Source: Nakazawaea peltata
Lineage: Eukaryota > Ascomycota > Pichiomycetes > Alaninales > Pachysolenaceae
Direction: 5' to 3'
NCBI GenBank assembly: GCA_001599355.1
Contig: BCGQ01000004.1
Span: forward strand, 1,123,249-1,187,248
DNA: 64,000 nt
This document shows, piece by piece, positions 39,210-49,263 of the stretch. Position 1 is the stretch's first letter. Each line of letters begins with the position of its first letter. The position numbers and the translations under genes were made by a program. The notes under the pieces are model-generated. The model ran no database searches, was not told the origin of the DNA, and saw nothing but the letters and a program-made list of their open reading frames with translations.

Positions 39210-39552
39210 GTTGACGGCGTATATATAATTGGGCATAGTAATTATCAATTGGTTTGTTTCTTATATGTGTGAGATTTATATTACGGCAAATTTAATGTTA
39301 TAGGATTACGTTTTTTTACACGAGACTTTGTAGTTTTGCGGGCTATGCAGAGAGCTTTCTCTAAGATTTGATACATTGCTTAATACTTCAGGTATTACTA
39401 CTATAATGTACTTATCGTACTATACTACAACTTATTCCTAGATTCATTTATTTGTATTTATCATCAACAATCTTTTGTAGCAATGGGTTTATCACAATTA
39501 TTCCTGTAATCGTAATATCCTCTAAATGAAAATCATAACATCATTGCTTTCC
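39210..39552. other. Intergenic region between convergent genes
   Basis: 343 bp, AT-rich, terminator-like for the metallothionein and the small Ser/Ala-rich gene. Nothing else seen. Confidence 0.5.
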
Positions 39553-39825
39553 TTACAAAGAAGAAAGGAAGGCAGAGACACCCAACAAACCACCAATCAA
39601 TAAAGCAACCTTCTTGTTTGGAGAGTCGGAGATCATGATTGGGTTGCTCAAGTGGTTGGCACCAGAAGAAGCAGTACTGGAAGCCAGGGAAGAACCAGAC
39701 TCAGCAGCAGAGGAAGCAGCAGCAGATCCGGAAGCACTGGCAGATCCGGAAACATTGGCATTACCAACCAAAGAGGCGGTAGTGGCAGAAACGGCAGAGG
39801 AAGCAGAAGCAAGTAAAGAGCTCAT
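39553..39825 (-). CDS. Small Ser/Ala-rich protein with a C-terminal hydrophobic segment
   Basis: 90 residues; family not recognised. Residues 1-55 are almost all Ser, Ala, Gly, Thr and Val with no clear hydrophobic signal core. Then comes a short polar stretch (ANHLSNPIMISDSPNKK) and a C-terminal hydrophobic helix (VALLIGGLLGVSAFLSSL). This could be a tail anchor or a GPI-attachment-like end. Codon choice is that of a well-expressed gene (TCT, GCT, GGT, TTG), which supports it as real despite its size. It faces the metallothionein tail to tail. Confidence 0.65.
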   Translation of the reverse strand: MSSLLASASSAVSATTASLVGNANVSGSASASGSAAASSAAESGSSLASSTASSGANHLSNPIMISDSPNKKVALLIGGLLGVSAFLSSL

Positions 39826-40558
39826 CGTGTTTGAATATAAATGTTGTTGTCAAAAAGAATTGATAATTCAGTCGTGATGAATATTATTTAGAATCAATTG
39901 AGGATTTTCCTCTCAATTTATATCATTCCCCAGATCACCCACCATATTTAGCCCCTTACAGTTTTCCAAGTCGACTTCTAAAAATAATTGCTCTCAAAGC
40001 ATTTTTTTACAGTTAGTGCAGTTATTGTCCAGTCCCTTTTATTGATCCACACGCAATTTTTGTGAAAAATATGTGGGATGAGACAATAGGGCCCGAGGTG
40101 TTTTACTCGATTGGGTAGTTTAGCAATTATATGAGCACAGTTTCAGTTTATTTCATAATTGGGCAATGCCGATTGTAGGTGATTGGATCACGTCGGGGTT
40201 GCGCTCTTGCAACACAATTGAGTTGTGGTAGGTAGAAATTGTGTATACAATTGGAGCTGGGAGCAGCACTCACTAAACGATAATTTTATACCACTAAAGC
40301 TTATTACCCCTCGACCAAGAAAACTAATGCAGAATGCAGGCTTTGACATCACTAGCTAAGGGCCATTCTCTGATCAATCCTAGGCCAGATGGCTGGTTTT
40401 AGTGATTCAAATTATGCATCCGAATGCAACAAGGAACTATCAAAGAATAGGTCTCACCCGTTGCTAAGGCACTGCCTTAAAAAAAATCAATTACAGTTCC
40501 TATTTGGGAAATTGATAAATAGATCAGATAATTTCAAAAATAACGTCATATCGAGGTT
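39826..40558. other. Intergenic region upstream of the small Ser/Ala-rich gene
   Basis: 733 bp, AT-rich with a pyrimidine-rich strip. It contains a tiny frame at 40389 whose first residues (GFSDSNYAS) faintly recall a copia-type RNase H motif; see rejected items. No tRNA seen. Confidence 0.5.
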
Positions 40559-41560
40559 TTATAACTTTCTGTACAATCTATAGAAACAACGCATGTTCTC
40601 CAACTTCAATTTGTAGTCTAGATTCGACTCGACTCTGTACCAGATACTATCCTTTTGGTCGATAATCTCCCAGTGCTTGTCTTTGGAGCCAGGTTTTCCA
40701 CATAAAATCAAATCGATGAGGAATTGAATAGGGAATTTCTTTGATCCGATTTGGATCTCCGAGTATGACCCAGCACTCTCGGTGATCAAAAGTAAACATC
40801 CTGGTTGACAGAATTGGTTCATTTTTTGAAGTAAACTGATCGACTCGGATTTGTTCTCCGTAAATAATTCATTAGTAGTGAATAAGAGGGTAATTAAATT
40901 CAAATTGGAGAACATTTCTTTGTGGTTGGTAATTTTGAGGATATCTGCATTGATGAATTCTGACTTGAAAAATTCGGTATCGGATGGAATTGTTGACTTA
41001 TATGAATTACTCCATTTTTTCTTGATATAATTGGTAATAGAATCGGTTATATTAGACCAATCAGCGATATCTATCAACTTCAAATTCATTTGATTCCCCA
41101 GTGGATCATCTCTATGAGATCTACAAAAACAAGATGCCAACAGAACTAATTCGGAGCCAGCTCCTCCTCCAATGGATAATACCTCTAATTCCAGCTCCTC
41201 CTCTATAAGCAATTCCCTAATTGGTTTCAAATATACAAATAAAGATGAATACAGTAATGATCTCAGAGGAGACCATCTGACAACGTATGCAGATCTATTA
41301 ACCTCACTTCCAAACAGAGTGATATAATCTCTTTCATAAAGGCTTTGTTTCACTTTCTGGATATTCTCACTCAACAATTCAATGTCCTCAAAAGACTCTG
41401 TAAAACATTCCTCGTACAATCTCAACACATCACTAGACTCAAAATGATACTCCGATTTAGTAGGGAGCAGTTTGGAGTTTGGAACATCCTCCATGGACAA
41501 TTCCTCCATCTCTTGTTCCAACTGGTTCTTAGCCTGTCTTCTAGCAATTCTCCGACTCAT
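40559..41560 (-). CDS. BMT6: 25S rRNA m3U methyltransferase, Bmt6-like
   Basis: 333 residues from the ATG at 41560; the upstream extension would need a GTG start. A basic nucleolar-type N-terminus (SRRIARRQAKNQ) precedes a Rossmann methyltransferase fold: LSIGGGAGSELV (SAM motif I), LKLIDIADW (motif II), and TLLFTTNELFTENK. The IGGGAGSELV-x-LAS block, where x is a CTG and Ala would be expected, is typical of the Bmt6 (YLR063W) family that methylates U2843 of 25S rRNA. Bmt5 has a different GEGNFSF motif. The family is clear; the exact target base is taken from the family. Confidence 0.85.
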   Translation of the reverse strand: MSRRIARRQAKNQLEQEMEELSMEDVPNSKLLPTKSEYHFESSDVLRLYEECFTESFEDIELLSENIQKVKQSLYERDYITLFGSEVNRSAYVVRWSPLRSLLYSSLFVYLKPIRELLIEEELELEVLSIGGGAGSELVLLASCFCRSHRDDPLGNQMNLKLIDIADWSNITDSITNYIKKKWSNSYKSTIPSDTEFFKSEFINADILKITNHKEMFSNLNLITLLFTTNELFTENKSESISLLQKMNQFCQPGCLLLITESAGSYSEIQIGSKKFPIQFLIDLILCGKPGSKDKHWEIIDQKDSIWYRVESNLDYKLKLENMRCFYRLYRKL

Positions 41561-41697
41561 TTTCCTTCCCGTTCTGCCTCTCTTCACAATCGCCCTAAAA
41601 CGTTACCCCTTCTCATCGCTCTTGTCAAAATTACCCGGAACTAAAAAAAAAAAATTTTCCCCTTCTAGAAAATTTTTCCCTCTTTAAAAAATTTTCA

Positions 41698-41705
41698 TAT
41701 AAAAA
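41698..41705 (+). promoter_or_regulatory. TATA box before the candidate RNA gene
   Basis: TATAAAAA preceded by long A- and T-tracts, as in strong yeast Pol II promoters for small stable RNAs. There is no downstream + strand coding frame for it to serve. Confidence 0.4.
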
Positions 41706-41729
41706 GGGACGGATCCGCTCATAGTGAGA

Positions 41730-41990
41730 GAAATTTAGAAAGTAAAGAAATCAATCTGTGTTGTCGGGAAAGTATGCCTTTGGACAGGAGCATGTCTCTT
41801 GTTTGGAGGATTTGTTAACTCCCGGTTTCAGATCGGCGCTCGAGAAGCAAGCTATTAACGTGCTGATAGTACTGCTGGTCCTGGCCTTCGGGCCGGTTGA
41901 GCAGTAGGAATTCAAGCCGATGCTTTTCTTCGGGAAAGTTATGTGGCAGAGTAAGCTCCGTCGACAGATTGTAAAGTAAAGATACCTTGG
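41730..41990 (+). ncRNA. Candidate structured non-coding RNA (ends approximate)
   Basis: A segment richer in GC than its flanks with paired ends: CAATCTGT at 41752-41759 is the exact complement of ACAGATTG at 41964-41971, closing a domain of about 220 nt. Inside is a strong hairpin, TACTGCT (41870-41876) with AGCAGTA (41900-41906), topped by GGCC-UUCG-GGCC, a canonical C(UUCG)G tetraloop that also fixes the + strand. A TATA box lies about 30-55 bp upstream. CGGGAAAGT occurs twice. I could not match it to U1-U6, U3, SRP, RNase P or MRP. It may be a snoRNA, a divergent RNase P/MRP or snRNA, or new. Confidence 0.4.
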
Positions 41991-42433
41991 TCTTGAATTC
42001 TCAGGGGAATTGGATTCTGTTCTTTTCCTTTGATTGCAGTTCGGCCAGTCAAGGGTGTCAATGCAGCATATTCCTGTACGCTACGTACGGTCATTGACTG
42101 ATGAACGTTTGAGTAAAACCATGCTTCGCACATTTTCAAATCACTATATGTAAGAATCAGTCCTGTTTTACTGTGTTCAATTTTCACTATAAAATCAAAA
42201 ATATATTAACGTAATACTTAAGATAGACAAATATATATTATAAAGGAGAAGACTCTTGGTCTCCGTAAAAGTATTGCCTAAGAAGAGGATCTCTCCTCTC
42301 TTGACGGTTGAAAGTTGACACTGAACATGTAACTCTTTTGCTCTTTTTATTTTTCTGATGTTAATTAGGTATCTCATTATAATGTAAGCAAGCGTTGTGG
42401 AAAGGAGAGTGGGAATGATGTGTATGCGATTAT

Positions 42434-43136
42434 TTAACAACATCCACTACTGCTGGAGGAAGCATTACCAGCCTTAACGTTAAGACCACCGTTGTCGGCG
42501 CTGTTCAAAGAAGATCCAACCTTGCTTTCGATCAATCTGGCAAGAGAGAAGAAGATCTCGTCGACATTTTCGTTGGATTTGGCACTGGCTTCAATGAATG
42601 GGATACCTAATTCTTCAGCTAAAGCGGCACCTTCATCTTTAGAAACTTGTCTGGAGTCCTCATCATCACATTTGTTACCAACCAAGTACAATTGAGCATC
42701 ATCATTGGCATGTTGGTTGACGGTGGAGTGCCAGTTTCTAATAGAAGCAAACGATCTTTCATCAGTGACATCGTAGACCAATATAATACCCATAGCACCT
42801 CTATAATAGGCAGTAGTAATAGTTCTGAAACGTTCTTGACCAGCAGTGTCCCAAACTTGTAACTTGATCTTTTTACCGTTGATATCAATGGTTCTGATCT
42901 TGAAATCGATACCGATGGTGGTAATGAAAGATGGGTTGAACTTGTCTTCTACAAATCTCAACAACAAACACGATTTTCCAACACCTATACTCTCCGAGTT
43001 AGTAATTAATTTCTTACGCCGCCATTTTATCCTCATTGTCACCTTATTAATAGGTACCAAATTACATACCGGAATCACCGACCAACAACAACTTCATGAT
43101 CATATCATATCCTCTGGAGGGAGCTCTGGCTGCCAT
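42434..43136 (-). CDS. SEC4: Rab GTPase Sec4 (two exons)
   Basis: Post-Golgi secretory-vesicle Rab. Exon 1 runs 43136-43070 and encodes 22 residues ending LLLVGDS; exon 2 runs 42984-42434. The 85-nt intron splits the P-loop GDSGVGKS at its second Gly. The spliced protein has 205 residues: effector loop [41 protein letters not shown] and a C-terminal SSGCC for double geranylgeranylation. The switch region and [20 protein letters not shown] match Sec4 rather than Ypt1 (which has TISTIGVDFK). An unspliced frame gives an unrelated N-terminus and lacks part of the P-loop. Confidence 0.95.
42985..43069 (-). other. Intron in SEC4
   Basis: On the minus strand: GTATGT at the 5' end (43069), TACTAAC branch point (43004-42998), TAG at the 3' end (42985). 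Length 85 nt, phase 1, inside the GTP-binding P-loop. Splicing restores GDSGVGKS exactly. Confidence 0.95.
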
Positions 43137-43975
43137 CTTCAACTATATTGATTATTCGATTTAGCTATCTTCACAGATATATCTAATTACTCAAGTAATT
43201 TATTTCTTAAAATACCAATTTTTTTAAAATACTATGAGGAAAAGTGGTGTCTGGCGCAAAAAAGGAAAGAATTTGGATGATAAAAATGGGAGGAGGAGGG
43301 GAGGGATCGAGGTAGAGGGGGGGATAAGGTAGGGAGGGGTTGGAAGATATTTAGGGGGTTAGTTTGGGCCGGAGACGTAGTTAGACTGTTTGGGATAAGA
43401 ATAATGGGGTTTGTGAGAGCACCGTCGTGAATACCGGAGACTTGCCGAGTCTCTCTATTTGTTCCGTGCCTCCCCTTCGACGCACAAAATTGGCTATGTA
43501 GCTGGAGGTTGGGCCATACTGTAGGGATTTTTTTCCCTTTTTTCTTTGCCTTTTGGCTTTGGGTCTGCGCCATAATGTTTGGTGCCAGCACATTTGTAGG
43601 GATAATTTGCGCGATTGCGCGTTGGGAAGTTTTATCGACACGTCTTGGGATGATTACTTAGATAGGAATGTGGCTATTTTAGGTAAGAGTAGCAAGATAG
43701 GAGAAAATTTTTAAATTTTTTTTTCAGATTTTGCCTTTGAGTCGATGATGAGGTTGAGTCAGGTGAAGAAACAGATAAGATAAGTTGGTAGCAGGGGTTT
43801 AAGGAACTGGTTGTTTGGAGTTTTGGTACCGGTATTTGGATTTTATTTTGAATTTTGAATTTCTTTTCGATTTTTATCCATAACGTTGACCTTCCCTTGT
43901 TCTCTTCATCGCTTAGGGGCACAAAGAGGCCTTAGCATCGCATCATTAAATTCACCAATAATTAGATATTTTAGT
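43137..43975. other. Divergent promoter region, SEC4 / SUA5
   Basis: 839 bp with G-rich strips near 43280-43340 and long T/A runs near 43700-43870. One TGAGTCA at 43755-43761 resembles a Gcn4 site. No RNA gene seen. The SUA5 frame is open upstream of its ATG back to about 43886 but only through a TTG. Confidence 0.5.
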
Positions 43976-45121
43976 ATGAGTGAAGAAACCAAGTCATTTA
44001 CCACCAAAGTATTACCGGTGAAATTGGAGTCGATCCAATTCGATAAAGATCTGGAAATGCCCGTGGTGACAGATCCAGAGACTTTGAAAAACTTAGAAGA
44101 AGCCGCTCGTATTCTTACCACTACACATGAAGCTGTAGGGTTTCCTACCGAGACTGTTTATGGGTTAGGGGCCTCTTCTTTATCGGATGAGTCGGTCAAG
44201 TCGATTTATCTCCTGAAAAATAGACCAATTGATAATCCTTTGATCAGTCATGTATCATCATTCTCACAGTTGGAAAGAAAGTTAAAGTGTGAGATCCCTG
44301 AGATTTACAAACCATTAGTGGAGAAGTTTTGGCCAGGACCATTGAGTATATTGCTTCCTGTAACAGATTCGACACCTATTTCGAAATTGACTACACTGAA
44401 TCAACCTACTTTTGCTGTCAGAATGCCATCTCATCCTGTCGCTAGGGCTCTTATTCTGATCAGTGATACTCCTTTGGCTGCCCCATCGGCAAATGCATCA
44501 ACTAGACCTTCACCTACATTGGCAGAACATGTGTACCATGACTTGAAAGGTCGTATTCCAGTTATTTTGGATGGTGGGCCATGTGATGTAGGGGTGGAAT
44601 CCACTGTTGTGGACGGTTTATGTGATCCTCCTATGCTTTTACGTCCAGGAGGTGTCTCATTGGAAGACATCAAGAAATATGGAGGTGCCGAATGGCAAGA
44701 TATCGTGATTGCTAAGAAAACAGCTGGTAAATCCGAACTGGTCAGAACTCCAGGAATGAAGTATAGACACTATTCGCCAACTCTGAAAGTGGTGTTATTC
44801 AATAAATGTGGTGATGGTGTCCTGGCTATCGACAAATACTTGCAAGATAACGAAATTTCTGCTGAGTCTACCAAGATCGCTGTGTTGAAAACGTTCCATT
44901 TCAAAGATGACGTGCGCTTCCTTATGAAAGATTTAGGTAATACTGGGGCTCAGGTGAGCGCGAACTTATTTAAATTATTGAGAGAAGCTGATGAACAAGA
45001 TAAAGTGGAGTATATATTTGTGGAGGCAATTGATACTACTGAAGAGGGGCTTGCGGTTATGAATAGATTACTGAAGGCGGCATCTGAGGTTGTTGGTGAT
45101 ACAAGTTCGCTTCTTCGATAA
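43976..45121 (+). CDS. SUA5: Threonylcarbamoyl-AMP synthase
   Basis: 381 residues from the ATG at 43976. Sua5 makes threonylcarbamoyl-AMP for the t6A modification of ANN-decoding tRNAs and also binds telomeric DNA. YrdC domain: [84 protein letters not shown] and LLRPGG. A C-terminal Sua5 domain follows ([12 protein letters not shown] linker onward; [13 protein letters not shown]). A CTG at residue 161 (44456-44458) in ALI-x-ISDTP is Ala in S. cerevisiae. The N-terminus is acidic, so the product from this ATG looks cytosolic. PMR1 is nearby as in S. cerevisiae. Confidence 0.95.
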   Translation: MSEETKSFTTKVLPVKLESIQFDKDLEMPVVTDPETLKNLEEAARILTTTHEAVGFPTETVYGLGASSLSDESVKSIYLLKNRPIDNPLISHVSSFSQLERKLKCEIPEIYKPLVEKFWPGPLSILLPVTDSTPISKLTTLNQPTFAVRMPSHPVARALILISDTPLAAPSANASTRPSPTLAEHVYHDLKGRIPVILDGGPCDVGVESTVVDGLCDPPMLLRPGGVSLEDIKKYGGAEWQDIVIAKKTAGKSELVRTPGMKYRHYSPTLKVVLFNKCGDGVLAIDKYLQDNEISAESTKIAVLKTFHFKDDVRFLMKDLGNTGAQVSANLFKLLREADEQDKVEYIFVEAIDTTEEGLAVMNRLLKAASEVVGDTSSLLR

Positions 45122-45624
45122 ATAGAATGCATGAGAGGCTTTTGATTAGAATTGTGTAGGACATAACTTCCACTGACATTACCTTACATCGGATACCTTT
45201 CCCTACCACCCTTTCTCGACCACCCCTTTGGAGGCCCTACCTGGAGTTTCCCTTGGCTCATGTCAATTTTTTCCTTTCTTTCCTCCTCTTTACCCCTTTT
45301 CTCCTCCTTTTCCCTTCCTTTTCCCTTCCTTTTCCCTTCCTTTTCCCTTCCTTTTCCCTTTCTTTTCACTTCCTTTTGCCTTCCTTTTCCTTTCCTTCTC
45401 CCCTTTTCCCCCTTTTCCCCCTTTTTACCTTCCTTATCTTTCCCTGTCCCCTTTTCTCTACCCCCTTTTCTTTCCCTCAGCAATTTACTAAAGAACATCA
45501 AAGAAAATCTATCCCTTCAGCATTTTACTAAATCACCCACCTGTTATCAATGAAAATTTCGCCTTCGTCGTCCATCATCTTCGATTCAAATCAAGCTAAC
45601 CGCCCATACAGAAACAACTCAATC
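45122..45624. other. Intergenic region, SPF1 promoter
   Basis: Dominated by the polypyrimidine minisatellite listed separately. An in-frame upstream ATG at 45550 could extend Spf1 by 25 residues. No other gene; long frames in the pyrimidine tract are compositional artefacts. Confidence 0.55.
45269..45480. repeat. Polypyrimidine minisatellite (TTTTCCCTTCC-like unit)
   Basis: About 210 bp almost purely of C and T on the + strand. The centre (45302-45390) has about eight tandem copies of an 11-bp unit TTTTCCCTTCC with small changes; the flanks are degenerate. It lies 70-350 bp before SPF1. Mirror-like pyrimidine tracts can form triplex DNA and often shift nucleosomes. Confidence 0.9.
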
Positions 45625-48600
45625 ATGGTCTCAAAGTTCATTGATAATCCGTCCATCGCGGATGCAGAGCTTTTGGTCCCAAAGAGTATCTTTCTAAGAC
45701 CCTATGTCTACCCATGGATCGTCGTGTACGCCGTCTTCGCCAACGTTTATTACAACCATTATGAGACGTATATTGTTGGTTCGGAATGGACGTTTGTCTA
45801 CCTCTGTGCTATTTGCACATGTCATGCCTTGACGTGGTTGCTGCCGCAATGGAACATCAACTTGCAAAGTGGCTTCAATTACTCCCCTGTCTCCACCATT
45901 GACCAACTGTCCTACATTAAGATCACCCCTGCTCCTAACAGTGGAGTCGGCGCTATCGTTCCAATCAACAGATTCAGATACGACGACAACGAATTGCAAG
46001 TCTCTTTCCTTTACCAGAAGAGAAGACACATTTTGAACCCACAAACTAACATCTTCTCCCCACCAAAGTTTGTCGTTGACCAAAATCCGGAGATCTCCGT
46101 CTTCCAGAGCAGTACCGGTTTGGTGTCTAAAGATGAGGAATTGAAAAGACTCGAAAGAGTTTACGGACAAAACAGATTCGATATTCCTATTCCTACCTTC
46201 ACCGAGTTGTTTAAGGAACATGCTGTTGCTCCATTCTTTGTCTTCCAGATCTTCTCTGTTGCTTTATGGTGTATGGATGAGTTCTGGTACTACTCTCTTT
46301 TCACTTTGTTCATGTTGGTTTCGTTCGAGTGTACTACTGTTTATCAACGTAGGGCCACTATGACCGAGTTCCAAAGTATGGGTATCAAGCCTTATGATAT
46401 TTATGTTTACCGTGATAAGAAATGGATCCAAATTTCCACCGTTGATTTATTGCCTGGAGATTTGATCTCGGTCACTAGAACTGAGGATGACAGTGCTCTT
46501 CCTTGTGATTTGGTTCTTGTTGATGGTGAATGTATTGTTAATGAGGCCATGTTATCTGGTGAATCTACCCCATTGTTGAAGGAGTCTATCAAGTTGAGAA
46601 AGTCTACCGATGCTTTCGATATGGAAGGTGTCGATAAGAATTCGATTTTACACGGTGGTACTCTGAGTATCCAAGTTACTCTGCCTGAATCTCCAAGTAT
46701 TCCTTTGGCTCCAGATCATGGTGCTTTGGCTGTGGTTATGAAGACTGGGTTTGAGACTTCTCAAGGTTCTTTGGTTCGTGTTATGATCTTCTCTACCGAG
46801 AGGGTCAGTGTCGGTAACAAGGAGTCCATGTACTTCTTATTATTCTTGTTGGTATTTGCTATCTTTGCTTCGTGGTACGTTTGGGTTGAAGGAACTAAGA
46901 TGGGTCGTATCCAATCCAAATTAATCCTTGATTGTATTTTGATTTTGACCTCTGTTGTTCCTCCTGAATTGCCAATGGAATTGACTATGGCTGTCAACTC
47001 TTCTTTGGCTGCCTTGGGTAAGCACTACGTGTTCTGTACTGAACCTTTCAGAATTCCTCTTGCTGGTAGAATCGATGTCTGTTGTTTCGATAAGACTGGT
47101 ACTTTGACCGCTGAAGATTTGGTCTTTGAAGGTTTGGCCGGTTTCGATAAGTCCAATTTGAGACATTTAAGTACTCCTCAAGAAGTTCCTGAAGTCTCTA
47201 ATTATGTCTTGGGAGCTGCTCATGCTTTAGTTAAATTGGACGATGGTGAGGTTGTCGGTGATCCTATGGAGAAGGCCACTTTACAAGCTGCCAAATGGAA
47301 GGTTGGAGAGAAAGATACTGTCACTAGAACCAATGGTAAGAAACAAGAAAAGATTCACATTTTGAGAAGATTCCAATTCAGTTCTGCTTTGAAGAGATCC
47401 AGTTCTATTGCAACTCATAATGGTAAAGCTTTGGTTGCTGTCAAAGGTGCCCCAGAGACTATCAGAAAGATGTTGACCGAGGTTCCAGAGAATTACGAAG
47501 AATGTTTCAAGTCTTTCACCAGAGCCGGTTCCAGAGTTCTTGGTTTGGCTTACAAGTATATCGATGAGAAGACTGCTTCATCTCCTGCTAAACTCTCTAA
47601 GGTCACTAGAGAAGAAGTTGAATGTGATTTGATCTTTGCCGGATTCCTTGTTTTCCATTGTCCTTTGAAAAGCGATGCTGTTGAGACTGTTAAAATGTTG
47701 AACGAGTCTTCCCATCGTTGTGTAATGATCACCGGTGATAATCCTTTGACTGCTTGTCACGTTGCTAAAGAAGTCGCTATTACTGATCGTGAAGTTTTGA
47801 TTTTGGATCTGCCTGAAGAACACCATGGTGACCATGAATTGGTCTGGAGAAATGTCGAAGAGACCAAGATTATCCCATTCAATTCCAAGGATACCATTCC
47901 AGAGTCTTTCTTCAAGGAACATGATATCTGTGTCACTGGTTATGCTTTGGCTAAGTTAGTCAACCATGAACAAATTAACACTGTTATTAGACATACCTGG
48001 GTTTACGCTAGAGTTTCCCCATCTCAAAAAGAGTTCATCTTGACTTCTTTGAAGGATATGGGTTATAAGACTCTTATGTGTGGTGATGGAACCAACGATG
48101 TGGGTGCTTTGAAGCAAGCCCACGTTGGTGTTGCTTTATTGAACGGTACTGAAGAAAGTTTGAAGAAGATGCAAGAACAAAGAAAGATCGATGCTGCTCA
48201 AAAACTTTATCAAAAACAATGTGATATGATGCAAAGATGGAACCAACCTCAACCAAAGGTACCATTACCAATTGCTCATTTGTATCCACCTGGACCTGCT
48301 AATCCTAACTATTTGAAGGCAATGGAGAAACAAGGTATGACTATCACTGATGAGACCAGACGTGCTGTTGCCATTGCTAATCAAGTTCCTGCTGGTACTG
48401 CTAAGGCTGAAGGTGCTAAACTGATGGTTGAAAGTTTAATGAGCTCGGTAAATGAAATCGAAGAAGAAGCCGAAGATGAACTGCCAGTCTTGAAATTGGG
48501 AGACGCTTCTGTTGCTGCTCCATTCACTTCCAAATTGTCCAATGTCTCCTCTGTTACTCATGTTATTAGACAAGGTCGTTGTGCTTTGGTCAGTACCATT

Positions 48601-49263
48601 CAAATGTACAAGATCTTAGCTTTGAATTGTTTGATTTCTGCCTACTCTTTGTCTGTTATTTACTTAGCCGGTGTCAAATTCGGTGATGGTCAAGCTACCA
48701 TCAGTGGATTGTTAATCAGTGTTTGTTTCTATTCTGTTTCCCGTGGTAAACCTCTTGAGAAGTTATCCAAAGAGAGACCACAACCTGGTATCTTCAACAT
48801 CTACATCATGGGATCTATCTTGGGTCAATTTGCTATCCATATCATCACTTTGGTCTACATCAATAGAGAGATCTATCTTTTGGAGCCAAGAGAACCTCAA
48901 CTTGATTTGGAGAAGGAGTTTGTTCCTTCTTTGTTGAACACTGCTATCTTCTTATTACAATTGGCTCAACAAGTGTCCACTTTTGCTGTCAACTACCAAG
49001 GTTTACCATTCAGAGAAAGTATCAAGGACAACAGAGGTATGTACTACGGGTTATTGGGTGTTGCTTTCTTAGCATTGTCTGGATCTACTGAGTTCATGCC
49101 TGAATTGAATGAGGCCATGAAGTTTGTTCCAATGGAGACTGCTTTCAAGGTCAAGTTGACTGCTTGTATTTTATTGGATCTTGGAGTTACTTGGTTGATT
49201 GAGGTTGTTCTTAAACATTATTTCTCGGACTTTAAGGCTGCTGATATTGCTATTAGAGACTAG
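45625..49263 (+). CDS. SPF1: ER P5A-type ATPase Spf1
   Basis: 1212 residues from the ATG at 45625. The in-frame ATG at 45550 would add 25 residues, but starting at MVSKFIDNPSIADAELLVPKS matches the S. cerevisiae N-terminus and length (1215). Spf1 is an ER transmembrane-helix dislocase/P5A ATPase that keeps mistargeted membrane proteins out of the ER. Phosphorylation motif FDKTGTLT (Asp489), SVVPPELPMELTMAVN (P5A signature in the fourth membrane segment), LSGESTPLLKES (actuator), KGAPETI, MCGDGTNDVGALKQA. About ten to twelve membrane helices. CTG at 48481-48483 in DE-x-PVLKLGDAS is Ala in S. cerevisiae. Convergent with PMR1. Confidence 0.96.
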   Translation: MVSKFIDNPSIADAELLVPKSIFLRPYVYPWIVVYAVFANVYYNHYETYIVGSEWTFVYLCAICTCHALTWLLPQWNINLQSGFNYSPVSTIDQLSYIKITPAPNSGVGAIVPINRFRYDDNELQVSFLYQKRRHILNPQTNIFSPPKFVVDQNPEISVFQSSTGLVSKDEELKRLERVYGQNRFDIPIPTFTELFKEHAVAPFFVFQIFSVALWCMDEFWYYSLFTLFMLVSFECTTVYQRRATMTEFQSMGIKPYDIYVYRDKKWIQISTVDLLPGDLISVTRTEDDSALPCDLVLVDGECIVNEAMLSGESTPLLKESIKLRKSTDAFDMEGVDKNSILHGGTLSIQVTLPESPSIPLAPDHGALAVVMKTGFETSQGSLVRVMIFSTERVSVGNKESMYFLLFLLVFAIFASWYVWVEGTKMGRIQSKLILDCILILTSVVPPELPMELTMAVNSSLAALGKHYVFCTEPFRIPLAGRIDVCCFDKTGTLTAEDLVFEGLAGFDKSNLRHLSTPQEVPEVSNYVLGAAHALVKLDDGEVVGDPMEKATLQAAKWKVGEKDTVTRTNGKKQEKIHILRRFQFSSALKRSSSIATHNGKALVAVKGAPETIRKMLTEVPENYEECFKSFTRAGSRVLGLAYKYIDEKTASSPAKLSKVTREEVECDLIFAGFLVFHCPLKSDAVETVKMLNESSHRCVMITGDNPLTACHVAKEVAITDREVLILDLPEEHHGDHELVWRNVEETKIIPFNSKDTIPESFFKEHDICVTGYALAKLVNHEQINTVIRHTWVYARVSPSQKEFILTSLKDMGYKTLMCGDGTNDVGALKQAHVGVALLNGTEESLKKMQEQRKIDAAQKLYQKQCDMMQRWNQPQPKVPLPIAHLYPPGPANPNYLKAMEKQGMTITDETRRAVAIANQVPAGTAKAEGAKLMVESLMSSVNEIEEEAEDELPVLKLGDASVAAPFTSKLSNVSSVTHVIRQGRCALVSTIQMYKILALNCLISAYSLSVIYLAGVKFGDGQATISGLLISVCFYSVSRGKPLEKLSKERPQPGIFNIYIMGSILGQFAIHIITLVYINREIYLLEPREPQLDLEKEFVPSLLNTAIFLLQLAQQVSTFAVNYQGLPFRESIKDNRGMYYGLLGVAFLALSGSTEFMPELNEAMKFVPMETAFKVKLTACILLDLGVTWLIEVVLKHYFSDFKAADIAIRD

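Larger units (their letters stand above)
41561..42433. other. Intergenic region with possible RNA gene
   Basis: 873 bp between BMT6 (start) and SEC4 (end). It begins with long A/T tracts and a TATA box, followed by a GC-richer structured segment (listed separately). Two 82-codon frames on the minus strand have no family features. Confidence 0.55.

Noticed and set aside
40389-40583. Tiny frame beginning with a GFSDSNYAS-like motif, recalling copia-type (Ty1/copia) RNase H
   Set aside because: Only about nine residues resemble the motif and there are no other element parts or end repeats nearby. If real it is a very old, broken fragment; chance is as likely.
41861-41910. SRP RNA helix 8 as identity of the UUCG hairpin
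   Set aside because: The SRP apical loop is GNRA with a defined asymmetric internal loop; here the loop is UUCG and the internal loop does not match.
42195-42443. 82-codon minus-strand frame overlapping the SEC4 3' end
   Set aside because: Hydrophobic AT-rich translation overlapping a conserved gene end, no homologue recognised.
45184-45501. Overlapping frames of 90-105 codons in both strands of the polypyrimidine tract
   Set aside because: Stop-free only because C/T or A/G tracts lack stop codons; translations are simple repeats.
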